Positions 1-8,789 of a stretch of DNA of 60,074 nucleotides are shown one piece after another. The number at the start of each line of letters is the position of its first letter. Position 1 is the stretch's first letter. The DNA is from Halobacteriovoraceae bacterium. GTDB taxonomy: Bacteria; Bdellovibrionota; Bacteriovoracia; Bacteriovoracales; Bacteriovoracaceae. Location of the stretch: contig PAVS01000022.1 of NCBI GenBank assembly GCA_002713145.1, positions 1 to 60,074 of the forward strand, given 5' to 3'. The notes under the pieces are model-generated. The model was not told where the DNA came from and ran no database searches. It worked only from the letters and a program-made list of their open reading frames with translations. The translations under genes and the position numbers were made by a program.

Positions 1-308
1 AAATTGAACTTTCTCGCCTGGAGTCCTAAAAACTCTACTTTCCTGGCCACCGTTTTCTTATCGACATTCAAGTTCAAAGCGATTCTTCGCATCGATACTT
101 TGGAGCAATACATCGACTCAATGAGATGATTAATGGTTCTTTTCTTTTGTCGATAGCATGGAGAGAGCCTTGCTGTTGAAGTTCGCTTGCCACAAACTTT
201 GCAACGATAACGCTGAATATATTTAGAATCGCTTTTTCGAAAATAAAAGCCATCTTTTTGGAAAAACTTATTATTGTGACAGGAAATTTCTGAGCAAGTG
301 AGTTTCAT
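1..308 (-). CDS. Transposase N-terminal part (runs off window edge)
   Basis: Reading the minus strand from the ATG at 308 gives 102 uninterrupted codons that leave the window at position 1. The protein starts with a zinc-ribbon pattern, Cys5 and Cys10 then Cys36-x2-Cys39 followed by GKRTS. A basic helix-turn-helix-like stretch comes next (roughly residues 55-95, with VSMRRIALNLNVDKKTV). Zinc ribbon plus HTH is the usual N-terminal DNA-binding module of several IS transposases, including the IS1/IS1595-like types. The catalytic domain would lie outside the window, so the IS family cannot be assigned. No Shine-Dalgarno site is evident. No terminal inverted repeat was found in 309-464, the gap before the next gene. 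Confidence 0.6.
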   Translation of the reverse strand, partial: MKLTCSEISCHNNKFFQKDGFYFRKSDSKYIQRYRCKVCGKRTSTARLSPCYRQKKRTINHLIESMYCSKVSMRRIALNLNVDKKTVARKVEFLGLQARKFN

Positions 309-464
309 ATAAAGTTTATTGCAAGCATAATGATAGCTTTAAAAATATAAACTATTGTAATTAAAGAAGGAAAAACTTAGGTCAAAGTAAAATTTTCTAA
401 TTATCTGGGTTATAGCTCAAGCTAAATCTCACCAGGATAGTCAGTCGGTTTTAATTGTTATTGA

Positions 465-1136
465 TTACTTGATGATTTCGATTAAATGTTGGCCCTCAAG
501 TAAGAGAAGGGCTTGATCATTTTTGATCCACTCCTTATTGATGGGAGTTCCCGAACAAAAAGTTGAGAAAGCCGGTAATATGCAAAAATTCTTACGCAAC
601 CAAAAGCAAGGGAGGTTCAGTGAGGTTTTAAGCTCTTTGAGTTTAAATCTAGGGTGCCTGTGTCCCACAAATTGAAAATAATGTTTATGTTTTTTCTCTA
701 AGTCATGGGAGAGCAAAAATATGTCATCGATGAGGAGTTGATCTTTAAATTCGACTCGAGGAAAGCTATTTTTAAAGACATAACGATCATGATTCCCCTC
801 GATGCAAGTGATCTTTAAAGAAGTGTTTTTTTGCCACTTATTAAAAATCTCCAGAAATTCCTGATTTATTCCATCTTCATGGTGAAACATATCCCCAAGG
901 ATATAAAGGTTTTTTGTTCGAAAATGAGAGCATAATTCCTGAAGTCTTTGGAATTGCTCAAACAATATTTGCTTGGGAACAGGTATCGAGTTCTCGTTGA
1001 AGTAGAATGATTTACCTAAATGGGTATCGGCTACAAGAACGGCATTGAGCTCATGCCAATAAATTCCTCCCAGAGGATGAAATGTGAATGTATTCTCAAA
1101 TAATGAGTGAGTTATTTTGTTTTGTATCTCGGTCAT
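465..1136 (-). CDS. pdeM: Ligase-associated DNA repair metallophosphoesterase PdeM
   Basis: This is a 223-residue calcineurin-like phosphoesterase. The metal-binding motifs are visible in order: D37-T-H39 (ADTHLGKS), GD at 81-82 (LGDMFHHEDG), GNHD at 114-117, His144 and GHRH at 158-161. The family is the DNA ligase-associated MPE, a Mn-dependent nuclease/phosphodiesterase encoded beside an Lhr-type helicase, an SNM1-like exonuclease and an ATP-dependent ligase. All three partners lie immediately upstream here. The start ATG at 1136 lies inside the 3' end of the helicase gene (41-base overlap), which suggests translational coupling. It is the last gene of the four-gene cluster, and no clear terminator follows in 309-464. 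Length and motif order are normal for the family. Confidence 0.88.
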   Translation of the reverse strand: MTEIQNKITHSLFENTFTFHPLGGIYWHELNAVLVADTHLGKSFYFNENSIPVPKQILFEQFQRLQELCSHFRTKNLYILGDMFHHEDGINQEFLEIFNKWQKNTSLKITCIEGNHDRYVFKNSFPRVEFKDQLLIDDIFLLSHDLEKKHKHYFQFVGHRHPRFKLKELKTSLNLPCFWLRKNFCILPAFSTFCSGTPINKEWIKNDQALLLLEGQHLIEIIK

Positions 1137-3561
1137 AATTTTTCAAAATTTTTAAGACTCTATCTTTTAATTCCTCTCCGCTTACGGTAGCAGATACTCT
1201 TTCAATAATAAGAGGGAAAGAAAAGGGAGTTGGTTGTAGGGTTGTATTCGATATCCATTTTTTACGGTTAATGGCATGAAGTGTTTTCATCAATCTTTCA
1301 AAATTAAGATATTCTAGGTTCGCTTCTATCTCAGCCTGACGGTAAAAGATATTATCTGGTTCAAATCTAGAGAATACATTATAAAGTAGGTTCGCATTCA
1401 TTTGTAAGTTTTTGGCAGATCTTCTATTGCCTGGAAAGTTTTTTGGTATCAGCCCGGATATTTGAGCAATTTCTCCAAATTTTCTCTGGCTGAGACGATC
1501 ATATTCATTAGCTTTGAGTATATCAATGGAGACATTTTTATCTGAAAGCAAATGCTCAATATCTTGTTTGCTAGGAAACCAATCTCCAGGGCCGAGCAGC
1601 TCAATTCCATATTCATTGACTGATAGAGTAAGTGTTATTTTATGCCGTTGGAGATAGCGTGAAGCCAAAAGCATACCCATCCCTTCGTGAACCGCCCTTC
1701 CTTCAAATGGAAAAAGGAAAAGATGATTTCCTTCCTTGGTTTGAGTGAACTCAATAAGCAGTTCATCAAATTTTGGAAATTGAGAAAGGGATTTTTGAGC
1801 AGAGATCAGCTGACTTAATTTACCATCAAAAATACTTTGGTAACTATCTATATCATCAAAAATATAGCGAAGGTGCTCACATAAAAGTGTACTTAAAGGT
1901 AGGATCCCCCCGGCCCATCTGGGAACATTGGTCACTTTTTTTGCAGCCAGCTCCACATAAAGAGTTGTGTCTCTCATTAAAACATATTTAAGTTTACGAC
2001 CTGCAAATTGAAACACATCCCCTTTTTTTAATTTAGCCACATAAATATCTTCGAGGGTCCCCAGATATTTGCCGTTCTTAAATTTTACACGAACGGAGGG
2101 GTGTGACGTGATGGTTCCCATATTCATGAGATGTTGCAGACGCATTTTCTTATCAGTAATATAGTACTTATCTTTAAATTTTTTGACTCTATGATACTGC
2201 GGGTATCTTTTAAGAGACTGACCACCATTTTCTATATAACTTAAAATCCTTTCAAATTGCTCGTAGGTGAGATCCTTAAAGCTGTGAGTGGATGTGGCCA
2301 ATTGAAAAGCTTTTTTTACATCAAGTCCATTTAGAAGAGCAAAGGATATGAGAAATTGAGCAAGCACATCATATGAGTTGACTGGCGGAATTTCTTCATC
2401 ATATTTTTTTTCATCGATCGCCATTTCTAAGGCCAAGTACTCAAAAATCTCAAAAGCGTGGGTAGGAACAAATAGTATTTTGGAAATACCTCCGGGTTTA
2501 TGCCCCGCCCTTCCTGCTCTTTGTAATAATCGTGACACTGATTTCGCAGAACCGATTTGAATAACTTTTTCTACTTTTGGAAAGTCGATCCCGAGATCCA
2601 GACTCGAGGTACAAACCACCCATTTGACTTCTCCGCTCACTAGTCCTTTTTCCACTCGACTTCTCTCGCTCGATTCAATAGAAGAGTGATGAACAGCGAT
2701 AATTTCACTTAGAGGTTCAAATTTTTCTATGAGAAATTGATACCATTTCTCTGCCTGACTACGGGTGTTCGTAAAAATAAGGGTGGATTCATTTTGGTTG
2801 AGCACCTGAAGTAAATTATCTAATTGAGCACTCCCAAGATGCCCTCTCCATGGAAATGTGGCTATCTCATCGGGAAGTAAAATATCCGTTTCAACAATTT
2901 TTTCTATCTCTTCTGTGACCAGTTGAAACTCTCTCTGAGGAGCTAGAGCATAAGCTGTGGCCATAGGATCCGCCAGAGTAGCAGACATGATATTAATTAA
3001 AAAGTCAGGATTCAATTGATTAAGCCAGGCGACGTTAAGTTGGAGTAACACCCCTCGTTTTTGAGATATCAGTACATGCCATTCATCGATAACCAATAAA
3101 CGAAGTGATTTAAATAGTTCAGCATAATCCTGATCCACTAACATAAGATTGAAAGATTCAGGTGTGGTGAGCAGAATATCAGGTGAGTTTTTTTTGAGTT
3201 TTGCCCTTTCATGAGCTTTGGTGTCACCTGTTCGGGTCGCAATTTTTAATTGAAGTTGTTGTGAATGATTGAAGTCTTCCAGATTTCTTTCAAGATCAGT
3301 GGTTAATGAGCGCAATGGTGAGATATATAAAATTTGAATACCTTCGCGATGAGTTGTTTGAGAGACTTCAACCATAGCTGCAGCAAGGCTTGCCAGAGTT
3401 TTTCCCATTCCAGTGGGTACATTGATGATAGAGTTCTTACCATTGAGATAGTTTTCCCAGGCGTCAGTTTGAAAAGCAAAAGGGGTGTGGCCTAAACTTT
3501 GAAAATAGCTTTGAATATCTTTGAGGATTTTTTTAGAGCTCAAGTAATTTCTCCGCATCAT
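1096..3561 (-). CDS. Lhr-core type DEXH helicase, ligase-associated
   Basis: This is an 821-residue superfamily 2 helicase. Walker A is VPTGMGKT (about residues 48-55), followed by motif Ia (ISPLRSL), the Walker B box DEWH in VIDEWHVL, motif III MSATLAD, and a second RecA lobe ending in motif VI (LLQRAGRAGH). The long C-terminal part matches the Lhr-core layout of winged helix plus accessory domain. Family members are 3'-5' DNA translocases that unwind RNA:DNA hybrids. The ATG at 3561 overlaps the end of the ligase gene by 29 bases, and the 3' end overlaps pdeM. The tandem ATG ATG leaves a one-codon ambiguity in the start. The placement between ligase and phosphoesterase defines the repair cassette. 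Confidence 0.9.
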   Translation of the reverse strand: MMRRNYLSSKKILKDIQSYFQSLGHTPFAFQTDAWENYLNGKNSIINVPTGMGKTLASLAAAMVEVSQTTHREGIQILYISPLRSLTTDLERNLEDFNHSQQLQLKIATRTGDTKAHERAKLKKNSPDILLTTPESFNLMLVDQDYAELFKSLRLLVIDEWHVLISQKRGVLLQLNVAWLNQLNPDFLINIMSATLADPMATAYALAPQREFQLVTEEIEKIVETDILLPDEIATFPWRGHLGSAQLDNLLQVLNQNESTLIFTNTRSQAEKWYQFLIEKFEPLSEIIAVHHSSIESSERSRVEKGLVSGEVKWVVCTSSLDLGIDFPKVEKVIQIGSAKSVSRLLQRAGRAGHKPGGISKILFVPTHAFEIFEYLALEMAIDEKKYDEEIPPVNSYDVLAQFLISFALLNGLDVKKAFQLATSTHSFKDLTYEQFERILSYIENGGQSLKRYPQYHRVKKFKDKYYITDKKMRLQHLMNMGTITSHPSVRVKFKNGKYLGTLEDIYVAKLKKGDVFQFAGRKLKYVLMRDTTLYVELAAKKVTNVPRWAGGILPLSTLLCEHLRYIFDDIDSYQSIFDGKLSQLISAQKSLSQFPKFDELLIEFTQTKEGNHLFLFPFEGRAVHEGMGMLLASRYLQRHKITLTLSVNEYGIELLGPGDWFPSKQDIEHLLSDKNVSIDILKANEYDRLSQRKFGEIAQISGLIPKNFPGNRRSAKNLQMNANLLYNVFSRFEPDNIFYRQAEIEANLEYLNFERLMKTLHAINRKKWISNTTLQPTPFSFPLIIERVSATVSGEELKDRVLKILKNYDRDTKQNNSLII

Positions 3562-5122
3562 CTAGGGTATTAGCCTCTTCAATGGTTTTATCATCCCGGT
3601 AGCGGTGAATCCTAGGAAAGCGAAGGGCCAGTCCACTATTATGTCTGCTAGAAGGGGCAATCCCTTCAAAATGAATCTCAAAAACATGATTGGGTTTGAC
3701 TCGGCGGACGGGTCCAAAGCGCTCAAGAGTATTTGATTTGATCCATTGATCAAATTTATTCAATTCCTGATCAGTAAGCCCGCTATAAGCTTTGGTGAGT
3801 GTAATTAATTGGCTTTTATCTTTATCCCAAATAGCAAAAGTATAATCGGTATGAAGACCTGAGCGTCGGCCTGAACCTGCTTGTGCATAGGTGAGAACTA
3901 AGTCTAAGCTAAAAGGATCTGCTTTCCATTTCCACCAGTCTCCGGTTTTTCTTCCACTGCGATAAACGCTATCAAGTCTTTTCAGCATTAGCCCTTCGGT
4001 GTTGAACTCACGAGCTTGTTCTCTTAGATGTTTGAGATCATGAAGATTGCTAAAAGGAAGTGGTTTAGATATTTGAAAAGAAAAATGTCTTGAGAATTTT
4101 TCTAATTGATCCAGTCGATGTTTAAGAGGAGTTGAACGCAAGTCTTTACCCTCTATTTCAAGGAGATCGTAAACTAAAATATTAGCAGGTAAATCGAGAA
4201 GCATTTTTTTAGAGACTGTTTTTCGTCTCAGTCTTTTTTGAAGGGAGTTAAAGTCCTGAATATCATGATCTTTAATGATAAGCAGTTCCCCATCCAGAAC
4301 AAAAGATTGTTCGAGAGTTTCAGCAGCTGCAATTATATCCGGAAATGACTCATTAATAATTTCGCCCCCTCTAGACCAAAGATAAATCTCATTTTCTCTT
4401 TTAATCAGCTGAACCCGAATGCCGTCCCATTTCCATTCAGCTCGCCAGTCTTCTAAATTTTCAAGAGTCGCTTCTGGTGAACTTAAGGGGCTGGCCAGAT
4501 AAAAAGGATAGGGTTGTGAGAGCTTCTCCGTATCAGAAGCTTTGGCTATGAGCTCATCGAAGTTTGTTTGCCAAGGGTCAAAGGCTTGGATGAAACGTTG
4601 TTGCAGAATATCTTCATCAATTTCATAGAGTTCGGCCATAGCTTTAATGACCAGGTTTTTTGACACTCCGATTCTAAGTCCACCGCTTAACATTTTATGA
4701 ATGACAAAGAGTGTATAAAAATCATAGCTCTCCCAAAGCTCTTTCAAAATTGTTTCACTTTTTTCAACGTTATTTTTATCTAGCAGTAAGAGTCTTTTCT
4801 TTATAAAATTCGGAATTGATTGTCGGATCAATTTGGTATTCTTATGGGCGAGAAGGGCCATGGTTTCAGAACTATCTCCGACGAAACTTCTGTTTTCTGT
4901 ATAAAACTCATCACTAAGTCCATGGACTTTACAGAAAATGTCTTTAAGATCTTTTCTTCTAAAAGGAATTCCTTTTAATTTCTCACCTAATAAAAAATAA
5001 ACTGCCCAGACCGCGTCTTGGCTCCCGTTCTCCCTCACAAGATAATCTTGAATAAGCTTTTTCTTTTGATTCGTTTTATTTGTTGTATCAAGTTGTTTGA
5101 TAAGTTGAATATATTCTTTCAT
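3533..5122 (-). CDS. ATP-dependent DNA ligase of the ligase-associated repair cluster
   Basis: This is a 529-residue ligase. The adenylation motif I is KWDG with the nucleotidyl lysine at about 231 (AEWKWDGIRV). Later motifs are LDGELL (about 277), EGLMLKR (about 376-382) and motif V in WWKWKAD (about 396-402). An N-terminal DNA-binding domain (1-200) and a C-terminal OB fold complete the usual architecture. The reading frame stays open for about 100 codons upstream of the chosen start. I chose the ATG at 5122 because MKEYIQLIKQ is the natural family N-terminus and because it lies one base past the exonuclease stop. The longer form would run through the exonuclease gene. Genes on either side are tightly packed, consistent with one transcript. 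Confidence 0.92.
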   Translation of the reverse strand: MKEYIQLIKQLDTTNKTNQKKKLIQDYLVRENGSQDAVWAVYFLLGEKLKGIPFRRKDLKDIFCKVHGLSDEFYTENRSFVGDSSETMALLAHKNTKLIRQSIPNFIKKRLLLLDKNNVEKSETILKELWESYDFYTLFVIHKMLSGGLRIGVSKNLVIKAMAELYEIDEDILQQRFIQAFDPWQTNFDELIAKASDTEKLSQPYPFYLASPLSSPEATLENLEDWRAEWKWDGIRVQLIKRENEIYLWSRGGEIINESFPDIIAAAETLEQSFVLDGELLIIKDHDIQDFNSLQKRLRRKTVSKKMLLDLPANILVYDLLEIEGKDLRSTPLKHRLDQLEKFSRHFSFQISKPLPFSNLHDLKHLREQAREFNTEGLMLKRLDSVYRSGRKTGDWWKWKADPFSLDLVLTYAQAGSGRRSGLHTDYTFAIWDKDKSQLITLTKAYSGLTDQELNKFDQWIKSNTLERFGPVRRVKPNHVFEIHFEGIAPSSRHNSGLALRFPRIHRYRDDKTIEEANTLDDAEKLLEL

Positions 5123-5123
5123 C

Positions 5124-6128
5124 TCACACCAACTCTTTTGTGGAGGAAATATTAAAACCCTGCTCTGTGAGATGTTTTTGCATGGCCTGGGTGTTTTCAT
5201 GAAAAAGAAAAATCTTTTTGGCCCCTGTTTCTCGAAAAGTTCTAACCAAGCTATCCCAATCTGCATGATCACTGATAATAAAGCCTCTCTCCACACCCCT
5301 GCGCCTTCTGTTCCCTCTAACTCGCATCCAACCTGAGGCAAAGGCAGTCGTTTTATTTTTAAATTTTTTAGACCATGAACTGCGAATAGCCGAAGGCGGA
5401 GAAATAATGAGTTGACCCGCAAAGTCTTTGGTCTCTTTGGTGATGCGCTGGTAAGGGCCTACGTCGACTCCTACTTTTTTATAGGCCTGACAAATTTCAT
5501 CCACCGCTCCATGAACAAGAATCTCTTCCTGGGTAAACTGCCGCAAAGCTTTCATAATCCTTTGGGCCTTTCCTAGGGAGTAGGCCCCCAACACTGAAGG
5601 TTTATTTTCTTTTTTATTTTCTTGCCACCAATGATAAATGCTCTCAACTTCTGACTCAAAATCTGGCCAGCGAAAAACAGGCAGCGAAAAAGTCGCTTCA
5701 CTGATAAGAACGTCACAAGGGATCACTTCAAACGGCTCGCAGGTTGGATCAGCACCTCTTTTAAAATCCCCCGTATACACCCATACCTCATCATTATATT
5801 CCATTCTTATTTGGGCAGACCCCAGTATATGGCCTGCCGGGTGAAAACTAATTTTCACCTCACCTAAATGAAATACTTCCCCGTAACCAAAGGTTTTGAT
5901 GTTATGGGGTTGTTTGTTGGGAGAATCGATGCGCTTATTTAAAATGGGGAGGGATTTTTCAGTGCAAATATAATGTTTATGTCCTGCTCGCAGATGGTCG
6001 GCGTGTCCATGGCTGATAAGAGCTGTCTCTACTTTAGATCGGGAGACAGGGTCGAGGTAGAAATCACCTTGGGGACAATAAAGTCCTTTTTTTGTCTTTA
6101 TAATTAAGTTGGTTTGAGTTTTTTTCAC
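5124..6128 (-). CDS. Ligase-associated exonuclease, metallo-beta-lactamase/beta-CASP fold
   Basis: This 334-residue SNM1/Artemis-like nuclease is the first gene of the repair cluster. The metal-binding motif HGHADH is at residues 40-45. Further ligands are in GHILGSAQ (about residue 100) and YTGDFKRG. The C-terminal part has SDHADWDSL and a final strand-helix (FLFHEN) typical of beta-CASP enzymes. Known members are the Exo component that accompanies the Lhr-core helicase, MPE and ATP-dependent ligase. The start ATG at 6128 begins MKKTQTNLII. The ligase gene begins two bases after its stop, which fits translational coupling. A promoter for the cluster should lie in 6129-6328, but I could not pick a convincing one. 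Confidence 0.9.
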   Translation of the reverse strand: MKKTQTNLIIKTKKGLYCPQGDFYLDPVSRSKVETALISHGHADHLRAGHKHYICTEKSLPILNKRIDSPNKQPHNIKTFGYGEVFHLGEVKISFHPAGHILGSAQIRMEYNDEVWVYTGDFKRGADPTCEPFEVIPCDVLISEATFSLPVFRWPDFESEVESIYHWWQENKKENKPSVLGAYSLGKAQRIMKALRQFTQEEILVHGAVDEICQAYKKVGVDVGPYQRITKETKDFAGQLIISPPSAIRSSWSKKFKNKTTAFASGWMRVRGNRRRRGVERGFIISDHADWDSLVRTFRETGAKKIFLFHENTQAMQKHLTEQGFNISSTKELV

Positions 6129-6328
6129 CGAAGCATACTACCAAGTTTCAATGAGATAGAGTTTAAAAATAAGAGCTAGATTGTTTGAAAAAACTTAAAC
6201 AAGCAACCTAAGTAGTTGAATTTTAAATTTGAAAGTTTCATTGTATCCATAAAATTTACACAGCTTATGCCCAAGCTCGTATGAATTTGCTATGTATTGC
6301 AGCATATTCGTACTTATTAGGAGGCACA

Positions 6329-7921
6329 ATGAAATTATTAGTCCTACTCGGGATGATGATTGCAACAACTTTTGCGTTGGCAGAAGAGCGAAGAATTATC
6401 CAAATTCATGAAAATGGTGAGTATCTCTCAGGGCATATCACCCTCTTTTTAGATAATGGTGAGATTGTTCATTTTGATAATAAGAATAAAGATTTAATGG
6501 CTCAAGCTAGAGCCGCATTAAAATCTAATTTTTATATTAGTATCAATAAGCTTACCGATAGAGCAGAACAAAGTGACCTCATAGATAAAATTGTTCTCGA
6601 AAATCCTGCAAGTCCGATTACCTCTTCAATTGAAAACGAAAATGAAAAAGAGATGTATAATCCTCAGAGGTACAACTCAATTCGTTGGACCAGCCGAGAC
6701 CCAATTGAAAAGAGTAATATCACAACTCTTAGAGATTATGATCACGCTCAGCAAATCATGAACACCATGAATGGAAATACCCATGATGATTCCCAATGCT
6801 ATAATCGCGCCCATATGTGGACTTATGATGCCTTAGTTGAAAATAGGGTTAATCTTGGGAAATTATGGCTCTTTTTTACCAGACGCTATATCAGAGAGTA
6901 TAACTATAAATGGTGGTTTCATGTTACGCCTTTTACTGAAGTCGGAGCTGAGAGACATCGCTATGCCCTAGATAGAGGGTTTACTCAAATCCCTTACGCG
7001 ATTAATAATTGGACGAATATTTTTATGAAAAACGATGCCACTTGTAAGGTCGTGAATAAATATACAGATTATGAAAATAATCAAAACACACAGTACTGTT
7101 ATCTTATGTATTCAAGTCAATACTATTGGCAGCCTTGGCAACTTGAGAATTTAACCAAAAAAGGTGAGCACTACTACGGATATAAAGAAAATGAATTAAA
7201 AATTTCTTATAGAGACGCTTTAAGACGAAGATGGAATAGAAGAATTCCCGTGCTTAGAAATCCTTTACCAAATCCAGATATAGATGGCCCAAGCGATGAG
7301 CCTCGTGATCCAGATCCACGGGTGGATCCACCAACCACAAGACCAGATCGCCCAGAGCCTAGACCTGATAGACCGAGACCTGATCGTCCACGTAACACCC
7401 GTGGTGTGGATAGAGATTTATCACCTGGTGAAGTGGTTTATGATATCGCTCGTGGCACAGTGAAAGTAAAAGTTTTGGATCATCAAGCTAGTGGACTTTA
7501 TTATATCGAACACCTTGAAGGAAGAATGCGTGGTCAGCGTGAGAGCAATAGATCTCGCCGTGACTTTGCTATCATGGATGGCTGTTATCGATCAGTTTGT
7601 ATCGGTGAGAATATGTACACGATCACTCGGGATGTTGATGCGGTGAAAGTCATTGGTCTGCAAGCAAATGGAAACTATGTTTTAAGCTTTGAGCGCGGTG
7701 GCTTTGGAAACAACTGGAGCTTTAACCAACTGGCAAAGCGAAAAGGTTGTGGACGAGAGTTCTGTGTGGGTGATCAAGCTTATAACAGACAGTATCGTAA
7801 TTCATTGGTGAGGATCATAGGTATCCAACCGAATGGACTTTATATTTTAAGTTTTGAAACGGGGCCCTATGCTGGTCGTCGTGGAGAAAACTGGCATGCT
7901 TCTTATTTAATTCGTAGATAA
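6329..7921 (+). CDS. Secreted protein-glutaminase-like enzyme with C-terminal repeats
   Basis: The protein has 530 residues. The ATG at 6329 follows AGGAGG and starts a clear signal peptide (MKLLVLLGMMIATTFALA). An upstream in-frame ATG at 6281 lacks both. After a pro-like region (about 19-115), residues 118-300 match the bacterial protein-glutaminase fold: Cys157 in DSQCYNRAHMW, His198 in WWFHVTPF and Asp215 in YALDRGF. Their order and spacing fit the Cys-His-Asp triad known from Chryseobacterium protein-glutaminase. This family deamidates glutamine side chains in proteins. A Pro/Arg/Asp-rich linker (about 312-358) follows. Then come three Cys/VGD repeats (about 364-530), the last two beginning CYRSVCIGE and CGREFCVGD. 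The linker and repeats suggest surface or ligand attachment. Activity is inferred. Confidence 0.68.
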   Translation: MKLLVLLGMMIATTFALAEERRIIQIHENGEYLSGHITLFLDNGEIVHFDNKNKDLMAQARAALKSNFYISINKLTDRAEQSDLIDKIVLENPASPITSSIENENEKEMYNPQRYNSIRWTSRDPIEKSNITTLRDYDHAQQIMNTMNGNTHDDSQCYNRAHMWTYDALVENRVNLGKLWLFFTRRYIREYNYKWWFHVTPFTEVGAERHRYALDRGFTQIPYAINNWTNIFMKNDATCKVVNKYTDYENNQNTQYCYLMYSSQYYWQPWQLENLTKKGEHYYGYKENELKISYRDALRRRWNRRIPVLRNPLPNPDIDGPSDEPRDPDPRVDPPTTRPDRPEPRPDRPRPDRPRNTRGVDRDLSPGEVVYDIARGTVKVKVLDHQASGLYYIEHLEGRMRGQRESNRSRRDFAIMDGCYRSVCIGENMYTITRDVDAVKVIGLQANGNYVLSFERGGFGNNWSFNQLAKRKGCGREFCVGDQAYNRQYRNSLVRIIGIQPNGLYILSFETGPYAGRRGENWHASYLIRR

Positions 7922-8713
7922 TTTTTTATATTGTTTAGGATCATGGGAGCAGAATACACTAATTTGTGCATTCTGCTCCCTTAGATCTTTTAATTTTTTT
8001 TGATTCTCAATAGCTCGTGTATGATCCTCATGGACTATTCTTTGAAACATTTTTAGTCCGAATATTGATTTATTATCGATGAGAATTTCATTCTCATTAT
8101 AAAAGGCATCTCCTGCATGCAGGAGCCAACCTTTTTCTGTTTTTACTGCTACACCAAAATGTCCTTGAGTGTGTCCAAATAAAGGAATAAGTAAAATCTC
8201 TGGAGGTAAGTCTTCTAGTTGCCTGACTGCTTGAAAGCCAAACCAGTTTTCTCCATAATTTTCATCGTGAATTTTCCACTTTGTATCTTGGTTCCAATGT
8301 ACTTTACGGTAACGATGTTTATGTAAAAAAGTTCCACGCTTTTGGGCGGCATCATATTCTTTTTGTAGAGTGTGCACTCGGGCTCCTGTGAAGTCAGGGA
8401 TTCCTCCAGCGTGATCTAGGTCAAGATGAGTGGGAATTAGGTCTGTCACATCACTTGGAGAAAAGCCAAGCTTTTTTATTTGATTGATGGCAGCTTCTTC
8501 TATTCTTCCTTGTATCCCAAGAAAGTAATGCATAATTCCAAGGCGAGATGGATCTTGAAAGTCAGCTAGCCCTAATCCTGTGTCAACCAAGATAAGTCTA
8601 TTGTCACTCTCAATAAGTAAAACATGACAGCATATTTCCTGGGGAAAAATATTCGGAAAGAGTTTTCCTCCTACTGGGCACATAGAGCAGCAGTTTAAGT
8701 GATGTATTTTCAT
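7907..8713 (-). CDS. MBL-fold metallohydrolase, lactonase-like
   Basis: This 268-residue metallo-beta-lactamase-fold enzyme has the dinuclear zinc ligands in place: THLDLDH (His96, Asp98, Asp100, His101), His181 in FGHTQGH, Asp202 in HAGDAF and His257 in FCSHDP. The overall layout, with VDTGLGL before the HxDxDH motif, resembles the AiiA/AttM N-acyl-homoserine lactonase group. Many relatives have other or unknown substrates, so lactonase activity is only a possibility. An N-terminal Cys cluster (Cys8, Cys9, Cys12) is unusual. No signal peptide is seen, so it should be cytoplasmic. It is convergent with the glutaminase-like gene and overlaps its last 15 bases. Confidence 0.75.
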   Translation of the reverse strand: MKIHHLNCCSMCPVGGKLFPNIFPQEICCHVLLIESDNRLILVDTGLGLADFQDPSRLGIMHYFLGIQGRIEEAAINQIKKLGFSPSDVTDLIPTHLDLDHAGGIPDFTGARVHTLQKEYDAAQKRGTFLHKHRYRKVHWNQDTKWKIHDENYGENWFGFQAVRQLEDLPPEILLIPLFGHTQGHFGVAVKTEKGWLLHAGDAFYNENEILIDNKSIFGLKMFQRIVHEDHTRAIENQKKLKDLREQNAQISVFCSHDPKQYKKLSTN

Positions 8714-8789
8714 GACTTGATTATAGCGTAATCCTTTTAAAACTGCTAAATTTTAGCTAGAATCAAGTTCTAAGCTATGGAAAATACCT

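Noticed and set aside
3533..5422. Longer ligase reading frame starting at 5422
   Set aside because: The extra ~100 residues lie antisense-free inside the exonuclease gene on the same strand in another frame, are low-complexity in character and match no ligase N-terminus. ATG 5122 fits spacing and family.
7207..7398. Gly/Ser/Arg-rich ORF antisense to the glutaminase-like gene
   Set aside because: It is the reverse complement of the Arg/Pro/Asp-rich linker; the repetitive coding sequence opens the opposite frame.
8714..8789. T-box leader before trpS
   Set aside because: The gap is only 76 bases, with no antiterminator sequence and no terminator hairpin.
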